In this document: positions 45,482 to 52,992 of the stretch, one piece after another
Position numbering within the stretch: position 1 is the stretch's first letter
Layout: the number at the start of each line of letters is the position of its first letter
Assembly (NCBI RefSeq): GCF_004570865.1
Contig: NZ_SPQS01000025.1
Location: 49,566-113,565 of the forward strand
Source: Bradyrhizobium frederickii
GTDB lineage: Bacteria > Pseudomonadota > Alphaproteobacteria > Rhizobiales > Xanthobacteraceae
Reading direction: 5' to 3'
DNA length: 64,000 nt
Notes under the pieces: generated by a model
Database searches by the model: none
Told to the model about the DNA's origin: nothing
The model's input: only the letters and a program-made list of their open reading frames with translations
Made by a program: the position numbers and the translations under genes

Positions 45482-46816
45482 ATGACCCAGCGCTTCGATG
45501 TGATCCTCAAGAATGGCACCGTCGTCAACCAGGACGGCGAGGGTGTTCGCGATATCGGCATCACCGGCGGCCGCATTGCCGAGCTGGGTCCTTTGTCGCA
45601 AGGCAGTGCCGCCGAGGTGATCGACTGCAAGGGCCTGCACATCCTGCCCGGCGTGATGGACACGCAGGTGCATTTCCGCGAGCCCGGCCTGACGCACAAG
45701 GAAGACCTCGAGACCGGTTCGCGCAGCGCCGTGATGGGCGGCGTCACCGCCGTGTTCGAGATGCCGAACACCGCGCCGCTGACGGTGACGGAGGCCGAAT
45801 TCACCGACAAGGTGAAGCGCGCTTATCACCGCATGCATTGCGATTTCGCCTTCTTCATCGGCGGCACCCGCGAGAACGTGCAGGACCTGCCGGTGCTGGA
45901 ACGCGCGCCCGGCTGCGCCGGCGTCAAGGTGTTCATCGGCTCCTCGACCGGCGCGCTGCTGGTGGAGGACGACGAAAGCCTGCGCCGCATCTTCCAGGTG
46001 ATCCGCCGCCGCGCCGCCTTCCATGCCGAGGACGAGTACCGCCTCAACGACCGCAAATCGCTGCGCATCGAGGGCGATGCCCGCTCGCATCCGGTGTGGC
46101 GCGACGAAACCGCGGCGCTGATGGCGACGCAGCGCCTGGTCAAGCTCGCGCACGAGACCGGCAGGCGCATTCACGTGCTGCACATCTCCACCAAGGAAGA
46201 GATCGAGTTCCTGCGCGACCACAAGGACGTCGCGTCCTGCGAGGCGACGCCGCATCACCTGACGCTGGCCGCTCCCGAATGCTATGAGCGCCTCGGCACG
46301 CTAGCGCAGATGAACCCGCCGGTGCGCGGCGCCGATCACCGCGCCGGCATCTGGCGCGGCATCGAGCAGGGCATCATCGACGTGCTCGGCTCCGACCATG
46401 CCCCGCATACGCTGGAGGAGAAGCAGAAGACCTACCCCGCCTCGCCCTCCGGCATGACCGGCGTGCAGACGCTGGTGCCGCTGATGCTCGACCACGTCAA
46501 CGCGGGCCGGCTCTCTCTGGCGCGCTTCGTCGACCTCACCAGCGCCGGTCCCGCGCGCCTCTACAACATGGCCTGCAAGGGCCGCATCGCCGCCGGCTAC
46601 GACGCCGACTTCACCATCGTCGACCTCAAGCGCAGCGAGACCATCACCAATCAATGGGTCGCGTCCAAGGCCGGCTGGACGCCTTATGACGGCGTGCGCG
46701 TCACCGGCTGGCCCGTCGGCACCTTCATCCGCGGCCGCCGCGTGATGTGGCAGGGCGAGCTGGTGACGCCTTCGCAGGGCGAGGCGGTGCGGTTTCTGGA
46801 GACGCTGAAGCCGTAG
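45482..46816 (+). CDS. Dihydroorotase-like amidohydrolase
   Basis: Amidohydrolase of 444 residues in the class I dihydroorotase group, which closes carbamoyl aspartate to dihydroorotate. The metal motif HxH is changed: Q62-V-H64 (DTQVHFREPG). Other elements are present: a Lys in GVKVFIGSSTG (candidate carboxylated ligand), His in HVLHISTKEE and ATPHHLTL, and the Asp in GSDHAPHT. It may therefore bind metal differently or act on another cyclic amide. No pyrB/pyrC partner is adjacent. The start is the ATG at 45482. Confidence 0.8.
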   Translation: MTQRFDVILKNGTVVNQDGEGVRDIGITGGRIAELGPLSQGSAAEVIDCKGLHILPGVMDTQVHFREPGLTHKEDLETGSRSAVMGGVTAVFEMPNTAPLTVTEAEFTDKVKRAYHRMHCDFAFFIGGTRENVQDLPVLERAPGCAGVKVFIGSSTGALLVEDDESLRRIFQVIRRRAAFHAEDEYRLNDRKSLRIEGDARSHPVWRDETAALMATQRLVKLAHETGRRIHVLHISTKEEIEFLRDHKDVASCEATPHHLTLAAPECYERLGTLAQMNPPVRGADHRAGIWRGIEQGIIDVLGSDHAPHTLEEKQKTYPASPSGMTGVQTLVPLMLDHVNAGRLSLARFVDLTSAGPARLYNMACKGRIAAGYDADFTIVDLKRSETITNQWVASKAGWTPYDGVRVTGWPVGTFIRGRRVMWQGELVTPSQGEAVRFLETLKP

Positions 46817-46842
46817 AGGGCAGGTCAAGTTTCTGCCTCCGC

Positions 46843-46950
46843 TGTCATGCCCCGGCTTGACCGGGGCATCCAGTACGCCGCGGCGAGAGTTGGTTGATAC
46901 GACTGCAGCCTCTGGAATACTGGATTGCCCGCTTTCGCGGGCAATGACAG
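46843..46950. repeat. Palindromic repeat between the amidohydrolase and sulfurtransferase genes
   Basis: TGTCATGCCCCGGCTTGACC pairs internally with CCGGGGCATCCAG, and TACTGGATTGCCCGC with the later GCGGGCAATGACA. The second block resembles 25234-25270 upstream of the cell-wall hydrolase gene. No gene is seen here. Confidence 0.6.
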
Positions 46951-46987
46951 TGTGCCACGAAGCGCAAGTGCAAATTGGGAGAAAGCA

Positions 46988-47857
46988 ATGTCCCAGCCAG
47001 CCGCCCTCATCACCACCGCGCAGCTCGCCGCCATCCTCGCCGATCCCAATCTCCGCCTCTATGACTGCACGACCTACAACGAACCTGTGCCCGCCGGCAG
47101 CGACGTGCCTTATCGCGCGGTGCCCGGCGACAAGTCCTTCGCGGCCGGGCACATTCCGGGGGCCGATTTCCTCGACCTGCAGGGCGAGTTCTCCGACGCT
47201 TCGGCACGACAGTTCTTCATGATGCCTGGTGTGGCCCAGCTGGAGGCCGCCTTCGGCCGCCACGGCCTCGATGCGGGCAAGACCGTTGTGCTCTACAGCA
47301 TCGGCACCATGATGTGGGCGACGCGGTTCTGGTGGATGCTGCGCTCGCTCGGCGTCGATGCGCTGGTGCTCGACGGCGGCTTCGACAAATGGACACAGGA
47401 GGGACGGCCGATCGAGACGGGCGCACCGAAAGGCTATCCCGCGACGACCTTCAAGGCCGCGCCGCGCGCCGGCTTCTTCGTCGACAAGGAGGCGGTGAAG
47501 GCGCGAATCGGCGATCCCTCGACGGTCATCGTCAACGCGCTCGGGCCGCAGTTTCATCGCGGCCTCGAGCCGAGCCGCTACGGCCGGCCTGGCCGTGTTC
47601 CCGGCAGCGTCAACGTATCCGCTGCGACGCTCGTCAATGCCGACAAGACCTTGACGACGCCTGCCGATGCCGAAGCCAAATTCACTGCTGCGGGCGTCAC
47701 GCGTGACAAGAACGTGATTGTCTATTGCGGCGGCGGCATCTCGGCGACGATCGACCTCTTCCTGCTGACGCAGCTCGGCTACGACAGACTGACGCTCTAC
47801 GACGCCTCGATGGGCGAATGGGCGCGGGATCCGACGCTGCCGATCGAGACGGATTAG
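46988..47857 (+). CDS. sseA: Thiosulfate/3-mercaptopyruvate sulfurtransferase (double rhodanese)
   Basis: Two rhodanese domains in 289 residues. The catalytic loop of the second domain has C247 in VYCGGGISAT, in place of the more usual CGSGVTA-type loop of mercaptopyruvate enzymes. The first domain is the inactive type; its conserved parts include GHIPGADFLDLQ. It transfers sulfur from 3-mercaptopyruvate or thiosulfate to an acceptor. The start is the ATG at 46988, with GGGAGAAAG upstream; the frame continues upstream into a repeat. Confidence 0.87.
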   Translation: MSQPAALITTAQLAAILADPNLRLYDCTTYNEPVPAGSDVPYRAVPGDKSFAAGHIPGADFLDLQGEFSDASARQFFMMPGVAQLEAAFGRHGLDAGKTVVLYSIGTMMWATRFWWMLRSLGVDALVLDGGFDKWTQEGRPIETGAPKGYPATTFKAAPRAGFFVDKEAVKARIGDPSTVIVNALGPQFHRGLEPSRYGRPGRVPGSVNVSAATLVNADKTLTTPADAEAKFTAAGVTRDKNVIVYCGGGISATIDLFLLTQLGYDRLTLYDASMGEWARDPTLPIETD

Positions 47858-47911
47858 GTTTGCTTATCTTCGTCACCGGTGGGTGATGGCATTTGCACCC
47901 GCACAAGCGGC

Positions 47912-47998
47912 CGTCATGCCCGGGCTTGTCCCGGGGCATCCACGTTCTTCGTGCCCGCCGGCAAGACGTGGATGGCCGGGACGAGCCCGGCCATGACG
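47912..47998. repeat. Inverted repeat, family C (CGTCATGCCCGGGCTTG)
   Basis: Arms CGTCATGCCCGGGCTTGTCC and GGACGAGCCCGGCCATGACG, related to 27047-27172 and 42485-42570. Confidence 0.8.
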
Positions 47999-48084
47999 AT
48001 GTGGGACTATCGTGCCCGAAACGCCCGCAGCCTATGCGATACCCTTCCTCCAGGGGAAGGTAAGATCCGGGACTAAGAAAATCC

Positions 48085-48113
48085 GGGAACCTTTTCCCTG
48101 GGTCTGCATCCAA
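48085..48113 (+). promoter_or_regulatory. Candidate ECF promoter of the sigma-factor gene
   Basis: GGGAAC (48085-48090), 17 bases, then ATCCAA (48108-48113). The same two hexamers with the same 17-base spacing occur upstream of the DUF4142 gene. GGAAC is the usual -35 element of ECF sigma promoters. Start of transcription would be about 30 bases before the sigma gene ATG, suggesting self-control. Confidence 0.6.
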
Positions 48114-48146
48114 AGTCCGGAACCAACGGAGATAGGGGTACCCGCC

Positions 48147-48839
48147 ATGCCAGGGACCGCAGCCGGCCGGACCGCCGCTGTCAGGACATCGGAAGCCGAG
48201 CTGATCGAGCGCGCGCGGCGCCGCGACGAGGCTGCGCTCCGCGAAATCATGCAGGCCAACAACCGCAGGCTCTATAGGCTCGCCCGCGGCATCCTGCGCA
48301 GCGACAGCGAGACCGAGGACGTGGTGCAGGAGACCTATGTCCGCGCCTTCACGCATCTCGACGGTTTTCTCGGTGACGCCGCGCTGTCGACCTGGTTGTC
48401 GCGCATTGCGATCAACGAAGCGCTCGGGCGCCTGCGCAGTCGGAGGCCGCAGGTCGAGCTCGGATCGGTGCCGGAGGCAACGCTCGAAGCCCAGATCATC
48501 AGGTTTCCCCTTTCGACCGCCGCAACCGATCCGGAAAAATCCATGGCCCAACGCGAGATTCAGCGCGTCGTCGAACATGCGATCGATGAATTGCCCGATG
48601 CCTTCCGCATGGTCTTCATCGCGCGCGTGATGGAGGGGATGAGCATGGAGGAGACAGCCGAGCTGCTCGCTATCAAGCCCGAGACGGTCAAGACGCGGTT
48701 GCATCGTGCGCGCGCATTGCTGCGCGAGAACGTCGAGAAGAAGATCGGCCCCGTCGTGATGGACGCATTTCCGTTCGCCGGGCAGCGCTGTGAGCGCCTG
48801 ACGGAGGCCGTGCTCAGGCGCCTCGGCGTCGGTGCGTAA
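48147..48839 (+). CDS. ECF-type RNA polymerase sigma factor
   Basis: Protein of 230 residues. Region 2 (about 15-85) includes NNRRLYRLARGIL, DVVQETYVRAFTHLD and the -10-reading WLSRIAINEALGRLR. Region 4 (about 145-200) includes LPDAFRMVFIARVMEGMSMEETAELL and TVKTRLHRARALLRE, for the -35. A C-terminal extension (AFPFAGQRCERLTEAVLRRL) carries a Cys. No anti-sigma gene is adjacent. It likely controls the downstream DUF4142 and cupredoxin genes. The start is the ATG at 48147. Confidence 0.9.
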   Translation: MPGTAAGRTAAVRTSEAELIERARRRDEAALREIMQANNRRLYRLARGILRSDSETEDVVQETYVRAFTHLDGFLGDAALSTWLSRIAINEALGRLRSRRPQVELGSVPEATLEAQIIRFPLSTAATDPEKSMAQREIQRVVEHAIDELPDAFRMVFIARVMEGMSMEETAELLAIKPETVKTRLHRARALLRENVEKKIGPVVMDAFPFAGQRCERLTEAVLRRLGVGA

Positions 48840-48845
48840 TCTTTC

Positions 48846-48874
48846 GGGAACATTAGCTCGAAAGTCCCATCCAA
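48846..48874 (+). promoter_or_regulatory. Candidate ECF promoter of the DUF4142 gene
   Basis: GGGAAC (48846-48851), 17 bases, ATCCAA (48869-48874), the same layout as 48085-48113. It begins 7 bases after the sigma gene stop and ends 51 bases before the DUF4142 ATG. Confidence 0.6.
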
Positions 48875-48925
48875 TCCCTGTGAAGGAACGCCGGCCAAGG
48901 TCCGGCATCACAGGAGTAACAGGCC

Positions 48926-49459
48926 ATGTTCACCCGACGGAGCGCGGCGATCGCTGCCGCCATTCTGTTGTCCAGTCCCGCGCTGCTGCAAGGCGCCGGC
49001 GCCGCCGACAAGCCGACCGATGCGCAGATCGCCCATATCGCCTATACCGCGGGCGTGATCGACATCAACGCCGCCAAGCAGGCGCAGAAGAAGGCGAAGA
49101 GCAAGGACGTGAAGGCATTTGCCGAGGACATGCTGCGCGACCACGAGGCCGTCAACAAGCAGGCGCTCGCGCTGGTCAAGAAGCTGAACGTTACCCCGGA
49201 AGACAACGACACCAGCAAAGCGCTGTCCAAGCAGGCCAGCGACAAGCTCGCCGAGCTCGACAAGCTGAGCGGCGCTGCCTTCGACAAGGCCTATGTCGCC
49301 AACGAGGTCGCCTACCACAAGCAGGTCAACGGCGCGCTGGAGACCCAGCTGATTCCGTCGGCCGGCAATGCCGAGCTGAAGAGCCTGCTGCAGACCGGCC
49401 TGAAGATCTTCCAGGGTCATCAGCAACACGCCGAGCACGTAGCGGCCGATCTGAAATAG
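48926..49459 (+). CDS. Exported DUF4142 protein
   Basis: Protein of 177 residues with a signal peptide (SAAIAAAILLSSPALLQGAG, cleaved near GAGAA). The mature part is a helical bundle of ferritin-like look: QIAHIAYTAGVIDINAAKQ, FAEDMLRDHEAVNKQALAL, AYVANEVAYHKQVNGAL and HQQHAEHVAADL, with repeated His and Glu that could bind metal, as in DUF4142 proteins. Function unknown; it is probably periplasmic. It has its own ECF-like promoter and is followed after 9 bp by the cupredoxin gene. Confidence 0.83.
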   Translation: MFTRRSAAIAAAILLSSPALLQGAGAADKPTDAQIAHIAYTAGVIDINAAKQAQKKAKSKDVKAFAEDMLRDHEAVNKQALALVKKLNVTPEDNDTSKALSKQASDKLAELDKLSGAAFDKAYVANEVAYHKQVNGALETQLIPSAGNAELKSLLQTGLKIFQGHQQHAEHVAADLK

Positions 49460-49468
49460 GGAGGAGCG

Positions 49469-49789
49469 ATGATGCCGGGGCGGCTGTTTTTGCTTCCCGT
49501 CGCGCTCGTCTTCGCGGCGATGGTCGTCCCGGCGCACGCCGCGACGATCGAGATCACGATGGAGAATCTCGTGATCGCACCGGCCGAGATATCGGCCAAG
49601 GTCGGCGATACCATCACCTGGATCAATAAGGACGTCTTCGCCCATACCGCCACCGCGAGGAACGGCGATTTCGACGCGACACTGCCGCCGAAGAAATCGG
49701 CGACATCAGTTCTGAAGAAGGCGGGAACGGTCGAATATTACTGCCGCTATCATCCCAACATGAAAGCGACGCTCAAGGTCGAGCCGTGA
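49469..49789 (+). CDS. Cupredoxin (amicyanin/pseudoazurin-like, type I copper)
   Basis: Small exported blue-copper protein, 106 residues with a signal peptide (LFLLPVALVFAAMVVPAHAA). Type I copper ligands are complete: His in DVFAHTAT, then Cys, His and Met in the loop YYCRYHPNM. It shuttles single electrons in the periplasm or serves a copper-related stress role. It is the last gene of the sigma/DUF4142/cupredoxin set, so it is likely under the ECF sigma factor. Confidence 0.9.
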   Translation: MMPGRLFLLPVALVFAAMVVPAHAATIEITMENLVIAPAEISAKVGDTITWINKDVFAHTATARNGDFDATLPPKKSATSVLKKAGTVEYYCRYHPNMKATLKVEP

Positions 49790-49944
49790 GGGAGGAGGAG
49801 CGCCTTCCCGATTCCGGCAGGAACATCTCCCGGCCATTGCGAGACTAATGCTTGTCGGGGGGAAACAGCTTCCGTGCGATAAAGGCGGCAGACTTCGCGA
49901 AGCCTTTCGCCAAATCCGCTTCGCCAAGTCATTCATCCGTCGAC

Positions 49945-49973
49945 TGGCCCCGCCCGCGTGGCGGGGTCATTTT
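49945..49973 (+). terminator. Possible terminator after the cupredoxin gene
   Basis: TGGCCCCGCC and GGCGGGGTCA form a 10-bp stem (one G-T pair) with a CGCGT loop, followed by TTTTC. The T tract is short. It lies about 155 bp after the cupredoxin stop and 10 bp from the convergent 88-aa gene. Confidence 0.4.
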
Positions 49974-49982
49974 CGGCAGGGC

Positions 49983-50249
49983 CTACTGCCTGCAGATGTC
50001 GACCGAGAACTCGCCGTTGCGGATGCGGCCGGGAAAGCCCTCGACGAACTTGGCGACCGCGTCCTCGCCATAGGTGCCGACCAGCTCGGCAAAGGCCGCA
50101 AACAGGCTCGCCTGTGCCAGGCAGTCGCCGTCGACGCCGTCATGGCGCGCCTCGGCCCAGGCCTCGTTGAGATAGCTCAGTGCGGCCTGCTTCTGCTCGT
50201 GATCGGGCAGCGGCGCGCGGGCGGGGGCGTAGGAAATCGGCTGGCTCAT
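49983..50249 (-). CDS. Conserved small hypothetical protein (88 aa)
   Basis: Acidic helical protein: LPDHEQKQAALSYLNEAWAE, then ASLFAAFAELVGTYGEDAVA and FVEGFPGRIRNGEFSVD. No signal peptide or membrane segment. Codon usage is normal for the window and a start ATG is preceded by a GAG-containing stretch. Function unknown. A 16-bp perfect palindrome at 50309-50324 lies 60 bp upstream. Confidence 0.65.
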   Translation of the reverse strand: MSQPISYAPARAPLPDHEQKQAALSYLNEAWAEARHDGVDGDCLAQASLFAAFAELVGTYGEDAVAKFVEGFPGRIRNGEFSVDICRQ

Positions 50250-50308
50250 GAAACTCGATCAGGGCTGGGGCGCGATCCACGGCGATGCGCTGTGCGAGAG
50301 GTTTAGCA

Positions 50309-50324
50309 CGGTCGTTAACGACCG
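50309..50324. promoter_or_regulatory. 16-bp perfect palindrome, possible operator
   Basis: CGGTCGTTAACGACCG is fully self-complementary. It is 60 bp upstream of the 88-aa gene start. It may be a binding site for a dimeric regulator, but no partner site was found in the window. Confidence 0.35.
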
Positions 50325-50411
50325 CTAGGCCACATCTTTAAGAACGGTTAACGGCTGTGAACAAAGTCGATGACAGCGTTCCCGCCGAGCCGCCGCGCCG
50401 ATCCTGTCTCG

Positions 50412-50509
50412 TCATTCCGGGGCGCGCGCAGCGCGAGCCCGGAATCCATCGCGCCACAGAGATGGTGGATGAATGGATTCCGGGCTCGCGACTTCGCGCC
50501 CCGGAATGA
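50412..50509. repeat. Inverted repeat, family A (TCATTCCGGGGCGCG)
   Basis: Outer arms TCATTCCGGGGCGCG and CGCGCCCCGGAATGA, inner arms GAGCCCGGAATCCAT and ATGGATTCCGGGCTC. Downstream of the TIGR02301 gene on the minus strand. Confidence 0.8.
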
Positions 50510-50519
50510 CTGGAGAGAA

Positions 50520-50897
50520 TCAGTTCGCGTAGCGCGCCGTCAGATCCCGCGAGATCTTCGAGCCTTCCTCGATATAGCGGCGGATCGCCACCGTCGCGGC
50601 CGGCGTGCAACTCCGGTAGGTCTGCTGAAAGCCGTTATAGCCGCGGTTGAAGCCGGCGATCATGCGGGTGCGGCGCTCCCCGGAGGGGGTTTCGGCATCG
50701 ATCAACGCCTGCATCTCGTTGCGCCATTTGTTGCCCTCGTTGGACCCGCAGATGCCGCGCAGATAGTGCAGGCCGCCAAGGATCTCGGCCAGCCGCTGCA
50801 AATCGGCGTCGAACGGCGCCGCCACGTCCTGAGCCCGCGTGGGGCCGCAGGCGCAGGCGAGAATCAGGACAAAAATGGCCAGAAATCGCGTGGACAT
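50520..50897 (-). CDS. Exported TIGR02301 family protein
   Basis: Protein of 125 residues with a signal peptide (MSTRFLAIFVLILACACGPT, cleaved near AQ). The mature part has LAEILGGLHYLRGICGSNEG, WRNEMQALIDAE, RRTRMIAGFNRGYNGFQQTY and RSCTPAA, a pattern of the alphaproteobacterial TIGR02301 family with two conserved Cys, likely a disulfide. Function unknown, probably periplasmic. The start is the ATG at 50897; the open frame upstream runs into a repeat. Confidence 0.8.
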   Translation of the reverse strand: MSTRFLAIFVLILACACGPTRAQDVAAPFDADLQRLAEILGGLHYLRGICGSNEGNKWRNEMQALIDAETPSGERRTRMIAGFNRGYNGFQQTYRSCTPAATVAIRRYIEEGSKISRDLTARYAN

Positions 50898-50960
50898 CGG
50901 CGGGGTGTATGCCCCCTCCCATTCGGAGAAGCAAGGTACGGTAGCCGCTGCATCGGCAGT

Positions 50961-51096
50961 GCGCTCCCTCCCCCGCCTGCGGGGGAGGGTTGGGGAGAGG
51001 GTTGTCTCCACAATGGGACAATCCCCTAGACGAGGAAGCCCTCACCCGCGCCTCCGGCGCGACCTCTCCCGCAAGCGGGAGAGGTTGCAGCGAGCT
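50961..51096. repeat. Inverted repeat, family E (CTCCCCCGC-GCGGGGGAG)
   Basis: CTCCCTCCCCCGCCTGCGGG and GGAGGGTTGGGGAGAGGG on the left, then CCCTCACCCGCGCC and CCTCTCCCGCAAGCGGGAGAGG on the right. A related copy is at 55553-55691. Confidence 0.65.
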
Positions 51097-51106
51097 CGCC
51101 GCTAGG

Positions 51107-51541
51107 TCAGGCCCCGATCAGCCGGGCGGCGGACTGGATCACCTCGTCCAGCCCCCCGGTCAGCTTGAGGCCGCCCAGGCTCGCCAGGGCGTCCGGGGCG
51201 ATCCAGCGGTGATCGTCGAGCTCGTCGTTCAGGACAGGCTCCCTGGCCACCCAACGGGCCGCAAAGGACATGATGAGGTAATGGCCGGCGCCGGGCGCGG
51301 CGGGCAGCACCTCGCGCCAGCCGGCAAGGCCGACGATCTCGATTCGGAGCCCGGTCTCCTCGTCGACCTCGCGGCTCAGGGCCTGGTGCAGCGATTCGCC
51401 GAACTCGACCCGGCCACCGGGCAGCGAATAGAACCCCTTCGCCGGCGAGCGGGCGCGGCGGGTCAGCAGCACCTTGCCGTCGCGGAAGATCGCGGCGCTG
51501 ACGGCGAGCTGGGGGTGGGCGGGCTGAACGGGCGAAGCCAT
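51107..51541 (-). CDS. NUDIX hydrolase
   Basis: Protein of 144 residues. The Nudix box is complete: GGRVEFGESLHQALSREVDEETG, with the REVDEE metal-binding helix. Such proteins hydrolyse nucleoside diphosphates linked to another group, often as house-cleaning. ADP-ribose- or nucleotide-type substrate is possible but unproven. The start is the ATG at 51541. Confidence 0.88.
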   Translation of the reverse strand: MASPVQPAHPQLAVSAAIFRDGKVLLTRRARSPAKGFYSLPGGRVEFGESLHQALSREVDEETGLRIEIVGLAGWREVLPAAPGAGHYLIMSFAARWVAREPVLNDELDDHRWIAPDALASLGGLKLTGGLDEVIQSAARLIGA

Positions 51542-51590
51542 TTTCTGAAAGGACCTGTTGTGAAAGGACCTTGTTCTTAAAGCATCTGGC

Positions 51591-52091
51591 TCAGTTCGCC
51601 ATGATGGTGTCGACGTCGGCCTCGGCGCCGCCATGGATGATGCCGCCGCAGGCCGCGATCAGCGGCTTGACCCAGAGCGCGGCCTGCTCGGCGAGGCGGA
51701 TTCGGGTCGTATCTTTCTCGACCTCGCGCATGGCCGAGCCGACTGCGGTCAAAATCGAGGTCATGGTATCGGTGATGTGGTCGAACTGGGCACGCACGTT
51801 GGGATCGGCCTTCTCATAGGCCTCGATGGCGAGGTCGCGCGCCTTGAAGTTGGAGGCCGTAAAATGTTCGGCATAGGACAGCGGCGTCCAGGTCAAGAAA
51901 TCGTCCGCGCATTCCGGCATGTCCGGAACCATTTCCAGCAGCATCACCGCTTCATTGAAATGGTTGAGATAGTCGGTGGCAAGCCCGGTCCGCGGGTTGA
52001 TATTGGCCACGCGCAGCCGCTCGGCCCAGGCGGCGGCCTCGGGGCCCGTCTGTACATGCGTCCGCGCGGGTTTGGAGGCCGTTGAGCTCAT
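51591..52091 (-). CDS. Conserved rhizobial hypothetical protein (166 aa)
   Basis: Mostly helical protein without signal or membrane segments. Seen features: LNHFNEAVMLLEMVPDMPEC, LTWTPLSYAEHFTASNFKAR, and IRLAEQAALWVKPLIAACGG with IIHGGAEADVDTIMAN at the end. Cys and His positions do not form a known motif. Function unknown. The upstream region contains an AT-rich stretch (52084-52150) shared with the divergent SRAP gene. Confidence 0.75.
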   Translation of the reverse strand: MSSTASKPARTHVQTGPEAAAWAERLRVANINPRTGLATDYLNHFNEAVMLLEMVPDMPECADDFLTWTPLSYAEHFTASNFKARDLAIEAYEKADPNVRAQFDHITDTMTSILTAVGSAMREVEKDTTRIRLAEQAALWVKPLIAACGGIIHGGAEADVDTIMAN

Positions 52092-52154
52092 CCGCCGCAG
52101 TGTTAACGTTCGGGGTTAAAAGGACCTGAACGGACCCTATATAGACACCCTGGG

Positions 52155-52913
52155 ATGTGTGGACGCTTCGTCATAACTTCGGCCCCCGCGGCCTTGCGGC
52201 AATTGTTCGGCTATGTCGAGCAGCCGAATTTCCCGCCCCGGTACAACGTGGCGCCGACACAACCGATTCCGGTCGTTCTGATCGAGAACGGCGCGCGGCA
52301 TTTCCGCTTGATGCGCTGGGGCCTGTTGCCCACCTGGGTCAAGGACCCTCGCGGCTTTACGCTGCTGATCAACGCACGCTCCGAAACCGTGCTGGAGAAG
52401 CCGGCCTTCAAGAACGCGATTCGCCGCCGCCGCGGTCTGATCCCGGCCGATGGCTACTATGAGTGGAAGACGGAGGGCGGCCGCAAGCAGCCCTTCTTCA
52501 TCCACCGCGCCGACGGCGCGCCGCTTGGTTTCGCCGCATTGTTCGAGACATGGGCCGGGCCGAACGGCGAGGAGCTCGACACCGTCGCGATCGTCACGGC
52601 CGCGGCAGGCGAGGATCTCGCCGCGCTGCATGACCGCGTGCCCGTCACCATCAGCGAGCGCGATTTCGAGCGTTGGCTCGACGTCAGCGGCAACGAGGTC
52701 GACGCGATCCTGCCGCTGATGACCGCCCCGCGCAGCGGCGAATTCGCCTGGCACCCGGTCTCCACCCGCGTCAACCGCGTCGCCAATGACGACGAGCAGC
52801 TCTTGTTGCCGATCAGCGCGGAGCAGATGGAGGCGGAGGCGCCGAAGCCGAAGAAGGCAGTGCGGAAGGCCACAGCCGGGCCTGCCGATGACGGGCAGGG
52901 CTCGTTGTTCTAA
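52155..52913 (+). CDS. SRAP domain protein (SOS response-associated peptidase, YedK/HMCES-like)
   Basis: Crosslinks to abasic sites in single-stranded DNA. The protein has 252 residues. The catalytic C2 follows the initiator Met (MCGRFVITS). Other conserved parts: YNVAPTQPIPV with the Asn, LLPTWVKD, LINARSET, PADGYYEWK with the Glu, and the late His in FAWHPVSTRVNRV. The C-terminal 30 residues are Lys/Ala-rich. No LexA-type box was found upstream. It is divergent from the 166-aa gene. Confidence 0.95.
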   Translation: MCGRFVITSAPAALRQLFGYVEQPNFPPRYNVAPTQPIPVVLIENGARHFRLMRWGLLPTWVKDPRGFTLLINARSETVLEKPAFKNAIRRRRGLIPADGYYEWKTEGGRKQPFFIHRADGAPLGFAALFETWAGPNGEELDTVAIVTAAAGEDLAALHDRVPVTISERDFERWLDVSGNEVDAILPLMTAPRSGEFAWHPVSTRVNRVANDDEQLLLPISAEQMEAEAPKPKKAVRKATAGPADDGQGSLF

Positions 52914-52916
52914 GCC

Positions 52917-52984
52917 GCGGTGCCCACGAACTTTCTCTTCAACGCGCGATGGTGGGCACGCTTCGCTTTGCCCACCCTACGGCA
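52917..52984. repeat. Half copy of repeat family B
   Basis: Only the right half remains: GGTGCCCACGAAC, then GGTGGGCACGCTTCGCTTTG and CCCACCCTACGGC. The left outer arm GTAGGGTGGGCAAAG is missing, so the outer hairpin cannot form. Confidence 0.7.
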
Positions 52985-52992
52985 GCGGAGGT

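Larger units (their letters stand above)
47858..48146. other. Intergenic region upstream of the ECF sigma gene
   Basis: About 289 bp. The left part is a family C repeat (47912-47998). The right part contains GGGAAC-N17-ATCCAA (48085-48113), a likely promoter, and a second GGAAC at 48119-48123. No gene is seen. Confidence 0.55.

Noticed and set aside
50325..52120. CtrA-type TTAA-N7-TTAA sites near 50330 and 52084
   Set aside because: The spacings seen are 6 and 9 bases, not 7.
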